Assembly (NCBI RefSeq): GCF_019880635.1
Contig: NZ_JAINVX010000005.1
Span: forward strand, 62,001-126,000
Direction of reading: 5' to 3'
Origin: Hanstruepera marina
GTDB lineage: Bacteria > Bacteroidota > Bacteroidia > Flavobacteriales > Flavobacteriaceae
Length of the DNA stretch: 64,000 nucleotides
A program made the translations under genes and the position numbers. Numbering within the stretch: the stretch's first letter is position 1; every line of letters begins with the position of its first letter. The notes beneath the pieces were generated by a model. It was not told where the DNA came from and did no database searches. It saw only the letters and a list, made by a program, of their open reading frames with translations. Shown piece by piece: positions 18,062 through 26,816 of this stretch.

Positions 18062-20536
18062 ATGTATGTAGTAAAAAGAGACGGCAGAAAAGAACCAATG
18101 ATGTTCGACAAAATTACAGCTAGAGTTAGAAAGCTGTGTTATGGACTGAATGAATTAGTAGATCCTGTAAAAGTAGCCATGCGAGTCATTGAAGGCTTGT
18201 ATGATGGTGTAACAACTAGTGAGTTAGATAATTTGGCTGCAGAAATTGCTGCAACCATGACAACAGCTCATCCAGATTATGCGCGATTGGCTGCACGAAT
18301 CTCTGTTTCTAACTTACATAAAAACACTAAAAAATCGTTCAGCGAGGTAATGAGCGATTTATATAATTATGTAAACCCTAGAACAGGTAAAAAGGCACCG
18401 CTTTTATCTGATGAGGTTTTTAAGGTTATTCAAGAAAATAAAGAGAGACTTGATTCAACAATTATTTATAATCGCGATTTTGGTTACGATTATTTTGGGT
18501 TTAAAACATTAGAGCGATCATATTTATTAAAACTAAACGGACAAATTGCCGAACGTCCACAACACATGCTTATGCGTGTTTCAATAGGTATTCATTTAAA
18601 TGATTTGGATGCTGCTGTTGAGACCTATGAGTTAATGTCTAAAAAATATTTTACACACGCTACACCAACACTATTTAACTCTGGTACACCAAAGCCACAA
18701 ATGTCATCTTGTTTCTTATTAACTATGAAAGAAGATAGTATTGATGGTATTTATGATACGCTAAAACAAACTGCAAAAATTTCGCAATCAGCCGGAGGAA
18801 TAGGTTTGGCTATTCATAATGTTCGGGCTACAGGAAGTTACATAGCTGGAACCAATGGAACGTCTAATGGTATCGTTCCTATGTTAAAAGTATTTAATGA
18901 TACAGCCAGATATGTTGATCAAGGCGGCGGAAAGCGTAAAGGTAGTTTTGCCATTTATATTGAAACTTGGCATGCCGATATTTTTGACTTTTTAGATTTA
19001 AAGAAAAACCATGGTAAAGAAGAAATGCGTGCACGTGATTTGTTTTATGCCATGTGGATTTCCGATTTATTCATGAAACGTGTTCAGGAAGATGGGTCTT
19101 GGACATTAATGTGCCCTAACGAATGCCCAGGTTTGGATGAAACCCACAGTGAAGCTTTTGAAGAATTATATTTAAAATATGAGTCAGAAGGTAAAGGACG
19201 TAAAACCATAAAAGCACGTGAGCTTTGGGAAAAAATATTAGAATCCCAAATTGAAACAGGTACGCCTTATATGTTATATAAAGATGCAGCCAACCGAAAA
19301 TCTAATCAACAGAATTTAGGAACTATCCGCTCGTCAAATTTATGTACAGAGATTTTAGAGTATACGTCTCCTGATGAGGTTGCGGTATGTAACTTGGCAT
19401 CTATTGCTTTGCCAATGTTTATTAAAAATGGTGAGTTTGACCATAAAGAGCTTTTTCGTATTACAAAGCGTGTTACCAAAAACTTGAATAAAGTAATAGA
19501 TAGAAACTATTATCCTGTTAAAGAAGCCGAAAATTCAAATTTCCGTCACCGACCAATTGGTTTAGGAGTTCAAGGTTTGGCCGATACGTTTATTAAATTG
19601 CGTATGCCGTTTACCAGTGATGAAGCCAAAGCTTTAAACCAAGATATTTTTGAAACGCTTTATTTTGCTGCTGTTACCGCAAGTATGGAAGAAGCAAAAG
19701 TAGATGGGCCTTATAAAACTTATAAAGGTTCGCCTATTAGCAAAGGTGAATTCCAGCATAACTTATGGAACATAAAAGATGAAGAGTTAAGCGGTCGTTG
19801 GAATTGGGATAAGTTGCGTAAAGATGTTAAGAAACATGGTGTTAGAAATTCATTATTGGTAGCACCAATGCCAACAGCAAGTACATCGCAAATACTTGGA
19901 AACAATGAATGTTTTGAACCGTATACATCTAATATCTACACACGCCGTGTGTTATCAGGAGAGTTTATTGTAGTAAACAAGCATTTATTGGAAGATTTAG
20001 TAGAGCTTGGTTTATGGAATGAAAGTCTAAAGCAGGATATTATGAGAGCCAACGGTTCTATTCAAGATATCGATATCATTCCTCAAGACATCAAGGAACT
20101 TTACAAAACCGTCTGGGAATTGAGTATGAAGGATATTATTGATATGTCTCGCCAACGCGGATATTTCATTGATCAATCTCAATCATTAAACTTATTTATG
20201 GAAGGCGCAACAATGGCTAAATTAACCTCTATGCACTTCTATGCATGGAAGAGTGGTTTAAAAACAGGTATGTACTACTTAAGAACTAAAAGTGCCGTAG
20301 ATGCTATTAAATTCACCTTGTCTAAAGATAAAAAAGAAGAACCTGTTGCAGAAACAGTAGCTGTAGATCAAACTGTGGTTACGCAGCAAAAACAGCAAGC
20401 TGCAAAAACAGCAGAAAAGTTTGCAAAAAGTCAAGCTACAGAAGAAGTGGAACCTATGACTGCTGAAGAGATGAAAGCTTTAATTGCTCAAGCCAAAGAA
20501 GCAGAAGGAGACGATTGTCTGATGTGTGGTTCTTAA
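18062..20536 (+). CDS. nrdA: ribonucleoside-diphosphate reductase, alpha subunit (class Ia)
   Basis: The 824-residue catalytic subunit reduces NDPs to dNDPs. An N-terminal ATP-cone (about 1-90, [18 protein letters not shown]) gives dATP feedback control. The active site shows Cys217 and Cys443 (redox pair) and SNLCTEI with Asn426, Cys428 (thiyl) and Glu430; the C-terminal CLMCGS supplies the shuttle cysteines. A 60-residue Ala/Glu/Gln-rich linker precedes that tail. It follows nrdB after a spacer with three inverted repeats and ends in a strong terminator. Confidence 0.97.
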   Translation: MYVVKRDGRKEPMMFDKITARVRKLCYGLNELVDPVKVAMRVIEGLYDGVTTSELDNLAAEIAATMTTAHPDYARLAARISVSNLHKNTKKSFSEVMSDLYNYVNPRTGKKAPLLSDEVFKVIQENKERLDSTIIYNRDFGYDYFGFKTLERSYLLKLNGQIAERPQHMLMRVSIGIHLNDLDAAVETYELMSKKYFTHATPTLFNSGTPKPQMSSCFLLTMKEDSIDGIYDTLKQTAKISQSAGGIGLAIHNVRATGSYIAGTNGTSNGIVPMLKVFNDTARYVDQGGGKRKGSFAIYIETWHADIFDFLDLKKNHGKEEMRARDLFYAMWISDLFMKRVQEDGSWTLMCPNECPGLDETHSEAFEELYLKYESEGKGRKTIKARELWEKILESQIETGTPYMLYKDAANRKSNQQNLGTIRSSNLCTEILEYTSPDEVAVCNLASIALPMFIKNGEFDHKELFRITKRVTKNLNKVIDRNYYPVKEAENSNFRHRPIGLGVQGLADTFIKLRMPFTSDEAKALNQDIFETLYFAAVTASMEEAKVDGPYKTYKGSPISKGEFQHNLWNIKDEELSGRWNWDKLRKDVKKHGVRNSLLVAPMPTASTSQILGNNECFEPYTSNIYTRRVLSGEFIVVNKHLLEDLVELGLWNESLKQDIMRANGSIQDIDIIPQDIKELYKTVWELSMKDIIDMSRQRGYFIDQSQSLNLFMEGATMAKLTSMHFYAWKSGLKTGMYYLRTKSAVDAIKFTLSKDKKEEPVAETVAVDQTVVTQQKQQAAKTAEKFAKSQATEEVEPMTAEEMKALIAQAKEAEGDDCLMCGS

Positions 20537-20558
20537 TTAAATTAAATTTAAGTGTTAG

Positions 20559-20588
20559 AAAAAGCACCTCGAAAGAGGTGCTTTTTTT
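20559..20588 (+). terminator. Rho-independent terminator of nrdBA
   Basis: A hairpin AAGCACCTC-GAAA-GAGGTGCTT with a GNRA-type GAAA loop is followed by seven T, 22 bases after the nrdA stop. Confidence 0.9.
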
Positions 20589-20633
20589 GTTTTTTAAAAA
20601 GATAGCAGTACTTTAATACAATCTTACAAATGC

Positions 20634-20646
20634 ATATAGTCGACAA
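20634..20646 (+). promoter_or_regulatory. leader element ATATAGTCGACAA shared with the 26133-26145 element
   Basis: This 13-base sequence ends eight bases before the Na/Pi symporter start codon and recurs exactly at 26133-26145. The RNA read from the minus strand at 26133-26145 would be its perfect complement, so it may be the target site of a small RNA, or both sites may be operators. Confidence 0.4.
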
Positions 20647-20654
20647 TCTAAACT

Positions 20655-22415
20655 ATGTCTTACGGTTTTTATGACATCTTACAGTTAATGGGCGCATTAG
20701 GCTTGTTCCTTTTTGGGATGAAGGTTATGAGCGACGCCTTGCTAAAACTGGCAGGTAACAAACTACGGTCCATTTTGGCGTCTATGACATCAAACAGGGT
20801 TTTTGGTGTTATTACAGGATTTTTAATCACAGCGGTTATTCAATCTTCTTCGGCAACAACCTTGATGGTAGTTAGTTTTTCTAATGCTGGGCTTCTTACT
20901 TTAACGGAGTCTATAAGTGTAATTATGGGAGCCAATATAGGGACGACCATAACAGCTTGGCTAATAACCATTTTAGGGTTTAAAGTAAGTATGAGTACAA
21001 TAGCTCTTCCTTTAGTAGGATTTGGATTTTTATTTACGTTTTCAAAACGAAAAAAAGCAAGTGATTGGGGAAACTTCATTATTGGATTTGCGTTATTGTT
21101 CATAGGGCTTCAGTTTCTTAAAGAGGCCATGCCAGATATAAAAAGTAATCCAGAAATTTTAGCTTTCCTATCACAATACACCAATTTAGGATATGTTTCT
21201 ATTTTACTTTTCTTATTAATAGGAACCGTTTTAACTGTGGTTATACAGTCGTCTAGTGCTACCATGGCATTGACACTAATAATGACAGCCGAAGGTTGGA
21301 TTCCGTTTGAATTGGCTGCCGCCATGGTTTTAGGTGAAAATATAGGAACGACCATTACTGCTAATTTGGCGGCATTGGTAGCCAATTACAAAGCAAAACG
21401 AACCGCAAGGGCACATTTGGTTTTTAATGTATTGGGTGTATTGTGGATGCTCGTTCTATTTCATCCTTTTTTACAGTTTATTGATTGGTTGAGCCAAGCA
21501 TTCGGATCAGATTCACCATACTTGTCTGCTGCAGCCATTCCGGTGGCTATTTCATTATTCCATACCGCTTTTAATATAATTAATACTTTTTTATTGATTT
21601 GGTTAGTTAACCCAATTTCAAGATTGGTAGAGCGTTTAGTACCAGAAAAATTAGAACCCGAAAAGCCTGTTAATGAACCTAAATTTCTTAAAAAGTCAAT
21701 ATTAAAATATCCAGAAACAGCAATTGCTGCACTATTAAGAGAATCAAAGTATCTGTATAAAAAGAGCATATTTGAGATTGTTGCACATGCTTTAAATATT
21801 CATAGAAAAGACATAAAATCTGAATTGAAATTAAAGAAAGTTATAAAAAAATCTAATGTATTATTTGAGTTGGATATAAGGGAACAGTACATTACTAAAA
21901 TAAAGAGTGTTTATGGGCAAATAATAAATTATGCAACCAAAGCGCAAAGCCAATTAGATTTAACAGAAGCTCAAAACAGACAGATTAGCGAGATAAAAGT
22001 AGCTAACCGTAAAATGGTTGAGATTATTAGAGATGTTAGTGAATTAAGTAGAAATGTTACATTATACCTTAATTCTGAAAACAAGTACATAAAAAAAGAG
22101 TATGACAAGTTGAGAAAACGAGTTGCAAAAGTATTGCGTACCATCCATTTGTTTAGAACAGAAAAAGAAAAAGACGCATATTATAAAACCTTAATGGTAC
22201 TAAAAGCAGAAGCTAGAGATAACATTCACAAAGGGAATTTAGAGATTGATACTTTAATTAGAAAAGACCTCATAACTGTAGATATGGCTTCATCTCTTGT
22301 TAACGATAATGATAATGTTAACGATATGATTAAAAAACTCATTACTGTAGCCGAATTATTGTATGGTAATAAAGATACATTGTTAGAAAATGGACATAAA
22401 AAAACACCTAGTTAA
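20655..22415 (+). CDS. Na/Pi cotransporter family protein with PhoU-like tail
   Basis: The 586-residue protein has two inverted membrane repeats, each with the signature QSSSATTLMVVSF (about 60-72) and QSSSATMALTLIM (about 197-209) and the GANIGTT/GENIGTT motifs of NptA/SLC34-like sodium-phosphate symporters. The C-terminal third (about 340-580) is a soluble helical PhoU-like region. It should import phosphate using sodium. It stands next to a convergent PiT gene and near a phosphate porin. Its stop codon lies in the loop of its own terminator, and its leader carries a 13-base element shared with the 26 kb intergenic region. Confidence 0.93.
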   Translation: MSYGFYDILQLMGALGLFLFGMKVMSDALLKLAGNKLRSILASMTSNRVFGVITGFLITAVIQSSSATTLMVVSFSNAGLLTLTESISVIMGANIGTTITAWLITILGFKVSMSTIALPLVGFGFLFTFSKRKKASDWGNFIIGFALLFIGLQFLKEAMPDIKSNPEILAFLSQYTNLGYVSILLFLLIGTVLTVVIQSSSATMALTLIMTAEGWIPFELAAAMVLGENIGTTITANLAALVANYKAKRTARAHLVFNVLGVLWMLVLFHPFLQFIDWLSQAFGSDSPYLSAAAIPVAISLFHTAFNIINTFLLIWLVNPISRLVERLVPEKLEPEKPVNEPKFLKKSILKYPETAIAALLRESKYLYKKSIFEIVAHALNIHRKDIKSELKLKKVIKKSNVLFELDIREQYITKIKSVYGQIINYATKAQSQLDLTEAQNRQISEIKVANRKMVEIIRDVSELSRNVTLYLNSENKYIKKEYDKLRKRVAKVLRTIHLFRTEKEKDAYYKTLMVLKAEARDNIHKGNLEIDTLIRKDLITVDMASSLVNDNDNVNDMIKKLITVAELLYGNKDTLLENGHKKTPS

Positions 22416-22429
22416 GCTAGGTGTTTTTT
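22398..22429 (+). terminator. terminator overlapping the symporter stop codon
   Basis: CACCTAG-TTAAG-CTAGGTG plus A/T tracts makes a bidirectional hairpin between convergent phosphate transporter genes. The stop codon TAA (22413-22415) lies in the loop. Confidence 0.85.
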
Positions 22430-22450
22430 GTTTTATGGAAGTTCTAAATA

Positions 22451-24742
22451 TTATTCAGATTCTGTATCGTCAATATCTTCAGGGAGTTTTGCAGGTTCTA
22501 CAGAACTGTCATGCGAATCATGGTATTCTTGTAATAAATACATGGTAGCATTTAATAAGTCTTTAGTCTCAAGTAAAATACTAAAGTACAAGGTTGTATT
22601 TTTTGGACTCGATTCTTCAGTTCGAGTGCGTTTTACTTGCTTTTGTATTTTATCTTTAACTAAATCGTAAACTTCTTTCTTTTCATTTAAGATAAACTGA
22701 ATTTGTTCAAAAGATTCTGTTTTAAAAGCTTTTTCAGTATCACTAAATAATATTTCAAGCTTATCGTCAATCTCTTTCAGTTCTTTTATTTGATTGAACT
22801 TTAATTTTTTATGATTATTGTTGATATGCTTGTAGCTTACTTTAGAAATATACTCTAAAGATTGAGTCATATCCTGTAAATAGCCAAGTACATTTATATA
22901 AAAATTACTTGCTCCAATGCTGGACTCATCTAAATTTTTAATGAAATAAAAGATATTATCACGTAATTTATCAACCTCATCAGATAGCTTAACAACATCT
23001 TTTTTACTCTTCTTTAGTAAATCAGTGTTTTGTCTAGCCAAACCAACTATAGCATTTGAATAAATTTTGTTTGTTCTTTTTACAACTTTAGCAATGTTTC
23101 CGGCACTTTCATGTATAACCCCTTGAATAGAACTGCTTTCAGCCATTTTTAAGCTATCCTCATCAATTCCTTTTGTAGTTTTATTTTTATGGGACATGTA
23201 GTTTCTGTACAGTAAAAATGCAGTAATTAGAAGTAAAATAGGAATGATTACTTTTGGGTTCCAATTAATTAAGTAAACTACCGTTCCAGAAGCAATAAAA
23301 GCACCAATGGCAGTACCAAACCAGCCTCCAATAACATTTAAAACACCTGCAACTCTATAAACTGCACTTTCTGCACCCCAAGCTCTATCGGCTAACGAGG
23401 TACCCATGGCAACCATAAAGGTTACGTAGGTTGTTGAAAGCGGCAACTTCATGGACGTAGCAATGGCAATTAAAACACCAGCAACCATTAAGTTAACAGA
23501 AGCCCGTATCATATCAAAAGCAGGTGCGTCTATACTCTGGTCTTTTGACAGGTATTTTTCGTCAGGTTTTTTAAAGCTATTATTTATATTGTCTTGTAGC
23601 GACTTTGGGAAAATTGCACTAAAATAAGACGCTAAATCAGACGATCCTTTAACCAAAGCTCTTGAAAGCATATTGGGTTTAAACTTTTCATGGGTATCAC
23701 TTTGGCGTGATAAGCTAATTTCTGTTTCTGCAACTGTTTTGGCCTTTTTTGACAACCATAAGGTTAATACCATAATGCCACCAGCTATAAATAGTAATAA
23801 TGGTTCAGCAGGAACTTTTTTATCTAACACTGACATGGACATTGCGGTATCCATACCACTAGCAATCCATGCTTCATAAGAATGATAAGCGGCCATTGGT
23901 ACACCGATAAAGTTCACCAAGTCATTTCCTGAAAAAGCTAGTGCCAATCCAAATGTTCCAACAGCAATTACTGCTATTAGAACTGTTTTTTTGGTTAGCT
24001 TTTCAAAGATAAAAGAGAATAATGTCCAGAAAACAAAACTTCCTAATATTATTAGAACTTCATTACCTTCTAATAGCCCTTTTAACTCATTGTAATAAGG
24101 TGTCCCTTTAAGTCCTTTTAGAAAAATGAAATAGGTAATAGCTGTTAATGCGACACCGCCAAAAACAATGCCAAAATTCTTTATTTTCTTTTCATAATTG
24201 AAGGTAAAAATAAGACGAGAAATCCATTGTACCAGCGCTCCAACACTAAAGGCAATAAAGACAGATAATAAAATTCCACTAATAATGGTAAGTGCTTTTT
24301 CTTGATTAATATACTTGCCTAAATCAGCAAAAGTTTCAGTGGAAGAATGGCTAATCTTTATTAAAGACATTACAACTGCAGCACCTAATAAATTAAATAC
24401 TATAGAAACCGTTGTTGAGGTTGGTAAGCCAAGAGTATTGAAGAAATCTAATAATAAAATATCAGTAATCATTACTGCCATAAAAATGAGCATGATTTCG
24501 CCAAATTCAAATTGTTCAGGCACAAATATTCCCTTTCTTGCAACTTCCATCATACCACTTGAGAAAACGGCACCAATGAAAATACCTAAACTTGCTACAA
24601 TCATTATAGTTCTTAAAGAGATTACTTTAGAACCAATAGCAGAGTTTAAAAAGTTAATAGCATCGTTACTTACACCAACTACAATATCAACAACTGCTAA
24701 TACTGTAATGGCAATTAACATAAATAAATAAATATTATCCAT
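22451..24742 (-). CDS. inorganic phosphate transporter, PiT family
   Basis: The 763-residue permease has two PiT signatures, GVSNDAINFLNSAIGS (about 22-37) and PLSTTYVTFMVAMGTSLADRAWG (in the second membrane half, about 430-450), separated by a long hydrophobic insert, and a soluble PhoU/DUF47-like C-terminal region (about 540-740). PiT proteins carry out proton-coupled metal-phosphate uptake. The ATG at 24742 (MDNIYLFML) is preferred to an upstream TTG at 24766 because the TTG overlaps the likely promoter. It follows the porin gene on the same strand with a hairpin in the gap, and converges with the Na/Pi symporter. Confidence 0.93.
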   Translation of the reverse strand: MDNIYLFMLIAITVLAVVDIVVGVSNDAINFLNSAIGSKVISLRTIMIVASLGIFIGAVFSSGMMEVARKGIFVPEQFEFGEIMLIFMAVMITDILLLDFFNTLGLPTSTTVSIVFNLLGAAVVMSLIKISHSSTETFADLGKYINQEKALTIISGILLSVFIAFSVGALVQWISRLIFTFNYEKKIKNFGIVFGGVALTAITYFIFLKGLKGTPYYNELKGLLEGNEVLIILGSFVFWTLFSFIFEKLTKKTVLIAVIAVGTFGLALAFSGNDLVNFIGVPMAAYHSYEAWIASGMDTAMSMSVLDKKVPAEPLLLFIAGGIMVLTLWLSKKAKTVAETEISLSRQSDTHEKFKPNMLSRALVKGSSDLASYFSAIFPKSLQDNINNSFKKPDEKYLSKDQSIDAPAFDMIRASVNLMVAGVLIAIATSMKLPLSTTYVTFMVAMGTSLADRAWGAESAVYRVAGVLNVIGGWFGTAIGAFIASGTVVYLINWNPKVIIPILLLITAFLLYRNYMSHKNKTTKGIDEDSLKMAESSSIQGVIHESAGNIAKVVKRTNKIYSNAIVGLARQNTDLLKKSKKDVVKLSDEVDKLRDNIFYFIKNLDESSIGASNFYINVLGYLQDMTQSLEYISKVSYKHINNNHKKLKFNQIKELKEIDDKLEILFSDTEKAFKTESFEQIQFILNEKKEVYDLVKDKIQKQVKRTRTEESSPKNTTLYFSILLETKDLLNATMYLLQEYHDSHDSSVEPAKLPEDIDDTESE

Positions 24743-24763
24743 AAAGCTTATTAAAATTGTTTG

Positions 24764-24791
24764 CAAATATCTATAGTGAAAACCACTATAG
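24764..24791 (-). promoter_or_regulatory. hairpin and -7-like element between porin and PiT genes
   Basis: CACTATAG-N5-CTATAGTG type arms (24771-24778 and 24784-24791) form an 8-bp stem after the porin gene. Next to it GATATTTG (minus strand, 24764-24771) is one base from the TAnnTTTG consensus and lies about 22 bases before the PiT ATG. The gap may hold an attenuator or a secondary PiT promoter. Confidence 0.4.
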
Positions 24792-24816
24792 TGTTATGTT
24801 ATTGTTATTATTATGT

Positions 24817-26004
24817 TTAAAAATGAATGTCAAATTGCAGACGATATAAATATTGGTCTGTTCTATCATTAAAATCAATAAAGCTAAAATCGGTTTGAAC
24901 TTTTAAACTATGCCCAACTATAAATTTTGAAAACCCAAGCGTATATTGTTTATCAGGGGTTCTTCCGGTAATTTCATCTAATTTAACGTATGAGTATCTA
25001 CCTGATACTTCCCAATTATTTTTAAAAAGATAGCCGCTCTGTATGTTTATACCTGTCCCCACTTGAACAATATCGCCTGTTTCGGTTCCATCTGAATTTT
25101 TTGCTACAGGGTCTGCAGCATCCCGATCTGCATATTCTGTCATTAAACTAAATCCTTTATATTTAAACATGGCATCTATAAAGAGCGTGTTAATGTTGGT
25201 TTCATAAAACCCAGTATCTGTTTCCATCCAAGAGCCCATGTTACTTCGCGTTTTTACTGCATTGTTGTTATGGTCGTAAGTAACTCCGACAGCTAATTTT
25301 GGAGTTTGCTCTCTTTTCAAGTCAGAACCAAAATAATCACCTTTTCCTTCAAATCTGCCAAAAGGTAAGAATTCTATTCTACCCGTATATTGATGGCCAC
25401 CTAAATTTCCAGTTACAACATTTCTACCTTCTCCTTGAGACAATGCAAAAATTTCCCGCACTTCAAAATTATTAAATAGGGTAAAATGATGTCTTAATTG
25501 GAAGCCAATATCACGATCAATATTAAATCTTGCATTCAATACAGAACGGTCAACTTGTTGCATATTAGCAGACGATATAACACGTTCTCTGTTGCCTGGT
25601 AACTTGGTCTGTCCAACCCAAAGTACAAAATTTCCATAAAAATTATATTTAATAACAGCATCCATTACATAACGTGGAGTATTTCTTGTAAATGGTGTAA
25701 CTCCAGACATGTCTCTATTGGAAAGTCCAAGCTCAATTTTATATTTTAATTTAGGTGAAACAGCAAAACCATCAAATTTTAAACGTGCGCGACGAATAAG
25801 GAAATTTGTTTCTGGGCTTTGACCTTCGCTCATCAGATTGCTTGCTAAAAACTGAAACCGTGTTCCAATTTTCATGGTCCAGGAACTATCTTTTCCAACT
25901 AAGTTAAATAAGCCCTTTCCAAATTTAGGTGATTGTAATTCTTGAGAATGAGAAGTTGCTGTTACCGCAAATAGCAGTACTATTAAAGCAATTTTAAATT
26001 TCAT
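24817..26004 (-). CDS. phosphate-selective porin, OprP/OprO family
   Basis: The 395-residue protein has a signal peptide (ending near TATSHSQ) and beta-strand repeats ending in QFDIHF with terminal Phe, as in trimeric OprP/OprO-type porins (GTRFQFLASNLMSEG..., ARLKFDGFAVSPKLKYKIELGLSNRD). It should admit phosphate or polyphosphate through the outer membrane, feeding the PiT permease encoded just downstream. TTAACA-like repeats with 11-bp spacing lie 44-71 bases before the start codon, as expected of a phosphate-starvation promoter. Its 5' leader is partly complementary to a putative small RNA encoded upstream. Confidence 0.9.
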   Translation of the reverse strand: MKFKIALIVLLFAVTATSHSQELQSPKFGKGLFNLVGKDSSWTMKIGTRFQFLASNLMSEGQSPETNFLIRRARLKFDGFAVSPKLKYKIELGLSNRDMSGVTPFTRNTPRYVMDAVIKYNFYGNFVLWVGQTKLPGNRERVISSANMQQVDRSVLNARFNIDRDIGFQLRHHFTLFNNFEVREIFALSQGEGRNVVTGNLGGHQYTGRIEFLPFGRFEGKGDYFGSDLKREQTPKLAVGVTYDHNNNAVKTRSNMGSWMETDTGFYETNINTLFIDAMFKYKGFSLMTEYADRDAADPVAKNSDGTETGDIVQVGTGINIQSGYLFKNNWEVSGRYSYVKLDEITGRTPDKQYTLGFSKFIVGHSLKVQTDFSFIDFNDRTDQYLYRLQFDIHF

Positions 26005-26014
26005 ATATCAGATG

Positions 26015-26027
26015 TTAGTTTTTGTCG
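26015..26027 (-). repeat. porin leader arm of 13-bp inverted repeat
   Basis: On the porin mRNA this reads CGACAAAAACUAA, 11 bases before the start codon. An exact inverted copy lies at 26140-26152. Similarity continues with one-base offsets into ATATGAAAT around the start codon. Confidence 0.7.
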
Positions 26028-26047
26028 CTGCAAATAACCAACTCTAA

Positions 26048-26075
26048 TGTTAATTTAATGTTACGTAATTATTAA
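26048..26075 (-). promoter_or_regulatory. candidate Pho box of the porin gene
   Basis: On the minus strand TTAATA-N5-GTAACA-N5-TTAACA repeats every 11 bp, matching the TT(A/T/C)ACA direct-repeat plan known for B. subtilis PhoP and resembling cyanobacterial Pho boxes. It overlaps the expected -33 region before a TTATTTG -7-like element. Confidence 0.5.
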
Positions 26076-26084
26076 TATTAAGAA

Positions 26085-26115
26085 TAAAAAAAGGCCGCCT
26101 TGGCCAGAGGCAGCC
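26085..26115 (-). terminator. Rho-independent terminator with no annotated gene before it
   Basis: On the minus strand GGCTGCC-N9-GGCGGCC (seven pairs, one G.U) is followed by seven T. It lies upstream of the porin promoter, so it must end a separate short transcript or act as a leader attenuator. Confidence 0.75.
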
Positions 26116-26187
26116 ATCTAGAATTCATGATAATATAGTCGACAAAAACTAATAGATTATATGAAATAACTAAATTGTTGTCTTAAG
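26085..26187 (-). ncRNA. putative phosphate-regulated small RNA
   Basis: A transcript starting after GACATTTG (minus strand of 26194-26201, one base from TAnnTTTG) and ending at the 26085-26115 terminator would be about 100 nt without a useful reading frame. It would contain UUAGUUUUUGUCG, complementary over 13 nt to the porin mRNA leader, overlapping UUGUCGACUAUAU, complementary over 13 nt to the Na/Pi symporter leader. Decayed TTAACA-type repeats lie upstream of the promoter (26222-26249). Alternative: a plus-strand remnant of a duplicated porin leader. No transcript evidence is available. Confidence 0.35.
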
Positions 26188-26308
26188 ACAGAGCAAATGT
26201 CATGATTAAATAACACTTTAATGTAATGCTAATATTAATTAATTATTAAGGAAGTTTAAATTTTAAGTAATATATAATTGATTGAAAAACAGCTATTTAC
26301 ATTTTTAA

Positions 26309-26336
26309 TGTTAAATTAATGTTATGTAAATGTTGC
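26309..26336 (-). promoter_or_regulatory. 11-bp direct repeats (candidate Pho box)
   Basis: On the minus strand TTAACA, ATAACA and GCAACA start exactly 11 bp apart; on the plus strand they read TAATGTTA, TAATGTTA and AAATGTTG. They sit at the -33 region of the plus-strand gene at 26390 and upstream of the putative small RNA. Confidence 0.45.
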
Positions 26337-26363
26337 TTAAATATTAACTAATTACTATATTTG
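26333..26363 (+). promoter_or_regulatory. promoter of the MORN-like secreted protein gene
   Basis: TTG at 26333-26335, a 20-base spacer and TATATTTG at 26356-26363 match the Bacteroidota -33/-7 promoter well. The start codon follows 26 bases later. Confidence 0.65.
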
Positions 26364-26389
26364 AAATATAATATTAAACCCAAATAATT

Positions 26390-26746
26390 ATGAAGAAGTT
26401 TGTTTTCTTTATTGCCTTTTTAATTACAGCGGTTTCGTTTGCGCAACAAGAGCGTGAATTAAAGCTTAATAAGGACACCAATTTAATTGAGGTTGTATAC
26501 TATCATGACAATGGAGTAGTAAGCCAAACAGGCTATTACACTTTAGATGGTAAACTTCAAGGTGAGTGGTTATCTTTTGATGCTGAAGGCAATAAATTAG
26601 TTTCTGCGAATTATGATAATGGGAAAAAAGTCGGCAAGTGGTTTTATTGGACAGATAAAACTTTAAAAGAAGTAGATTATAGTAATAATGCTATTGCAAG
26701 TGTAAGTGAATGGACTAATAAGTCTAAACTTGCCATCAGAGATTAA
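26390..26746 (+). CDS. secreted protein with YwqK/MORN-like repeats
   Basis: The 118-residue protein has a signal peptide (cleaved near VSFAQ) and three repeats of the type YHDNGVVSQTGYY...GEWLSFDAEGNKLVSANYDNGKKVGKWFYW, as in MORN/YwqK proteins. Databases often call such proteins antitoxins, but no toxin gene is near and it is exported, so that name is not justified. It likely sits on a membrane or in the periplasm. Repeats resembling Pho boxes overlap its promoter. It converges with the beta-helix lipoprotein gene over a shared terminator. Confidence 0.82.
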   Translation: MKKFVFFIAFLITAVSFAQQERELKLNKDTNLIEVVYYHDNGVVSQTGYYTLDGKLQGEWLSFDAEGNKLVSANYDNGKKVGKWFYWTDKTLKEVDYSNNAIASVSEWTNKSKLAIRD

Positions 26747-26764
26747 ATAGCAAAATAGTATAAT

Positions 26765-26799
26765 AAAAAAAGCGTCCAAATTAATTTGGACGCTTTTTT
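26765..26799. terminator. bidirectional terminator
   Basis: The perfect palindrome GCGTCCAAAT-TA-ATTTGGACGC, flanked by A and T tracts, separates the convergent genes ending at 26746 and 26817. Confidence 0.92.
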
Positions 26800-26816
26800 T
26801 TGAGATAAAAGCTTTC

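Larger units (their letters stand above)
26005..26389. other. 385-base regulatory region between porin and MORN-like gene
   Basis: No substantial reading frame is present. The region holds three sets of 11-bp-spaced TTAACA-like repeats (26048-26075, 26222-26249, 26309-26336), a minus-strand terminator (26085-26115), a 13-bp inverted repeat pair (26015-26027 and 26140-26152), a perfect 12-bp palindrome TGTCTTAAGACA (26179-26190) and the promoter of the downstream gene (26333-26363). Confidence 0.7.

Noticed and set aside
26118-26143. Dense restriction-site-like string (TCTAGA, GAATTC, TCATGA, GTCGAC) resembling a vector polylinker.
   Set aside because: Flanks are native in composition and the GTCGAC part recurs in the natural symporter leader at 20639-20644, so cloning artefact is unlikely.
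26390-26746. YwqK-family antitoxin of a toxin-antitoxin pair.
   Set aside because: The protein has a signal peptide and no toxin gene adjoins it; only the MORN-like repeat similarity is supported.
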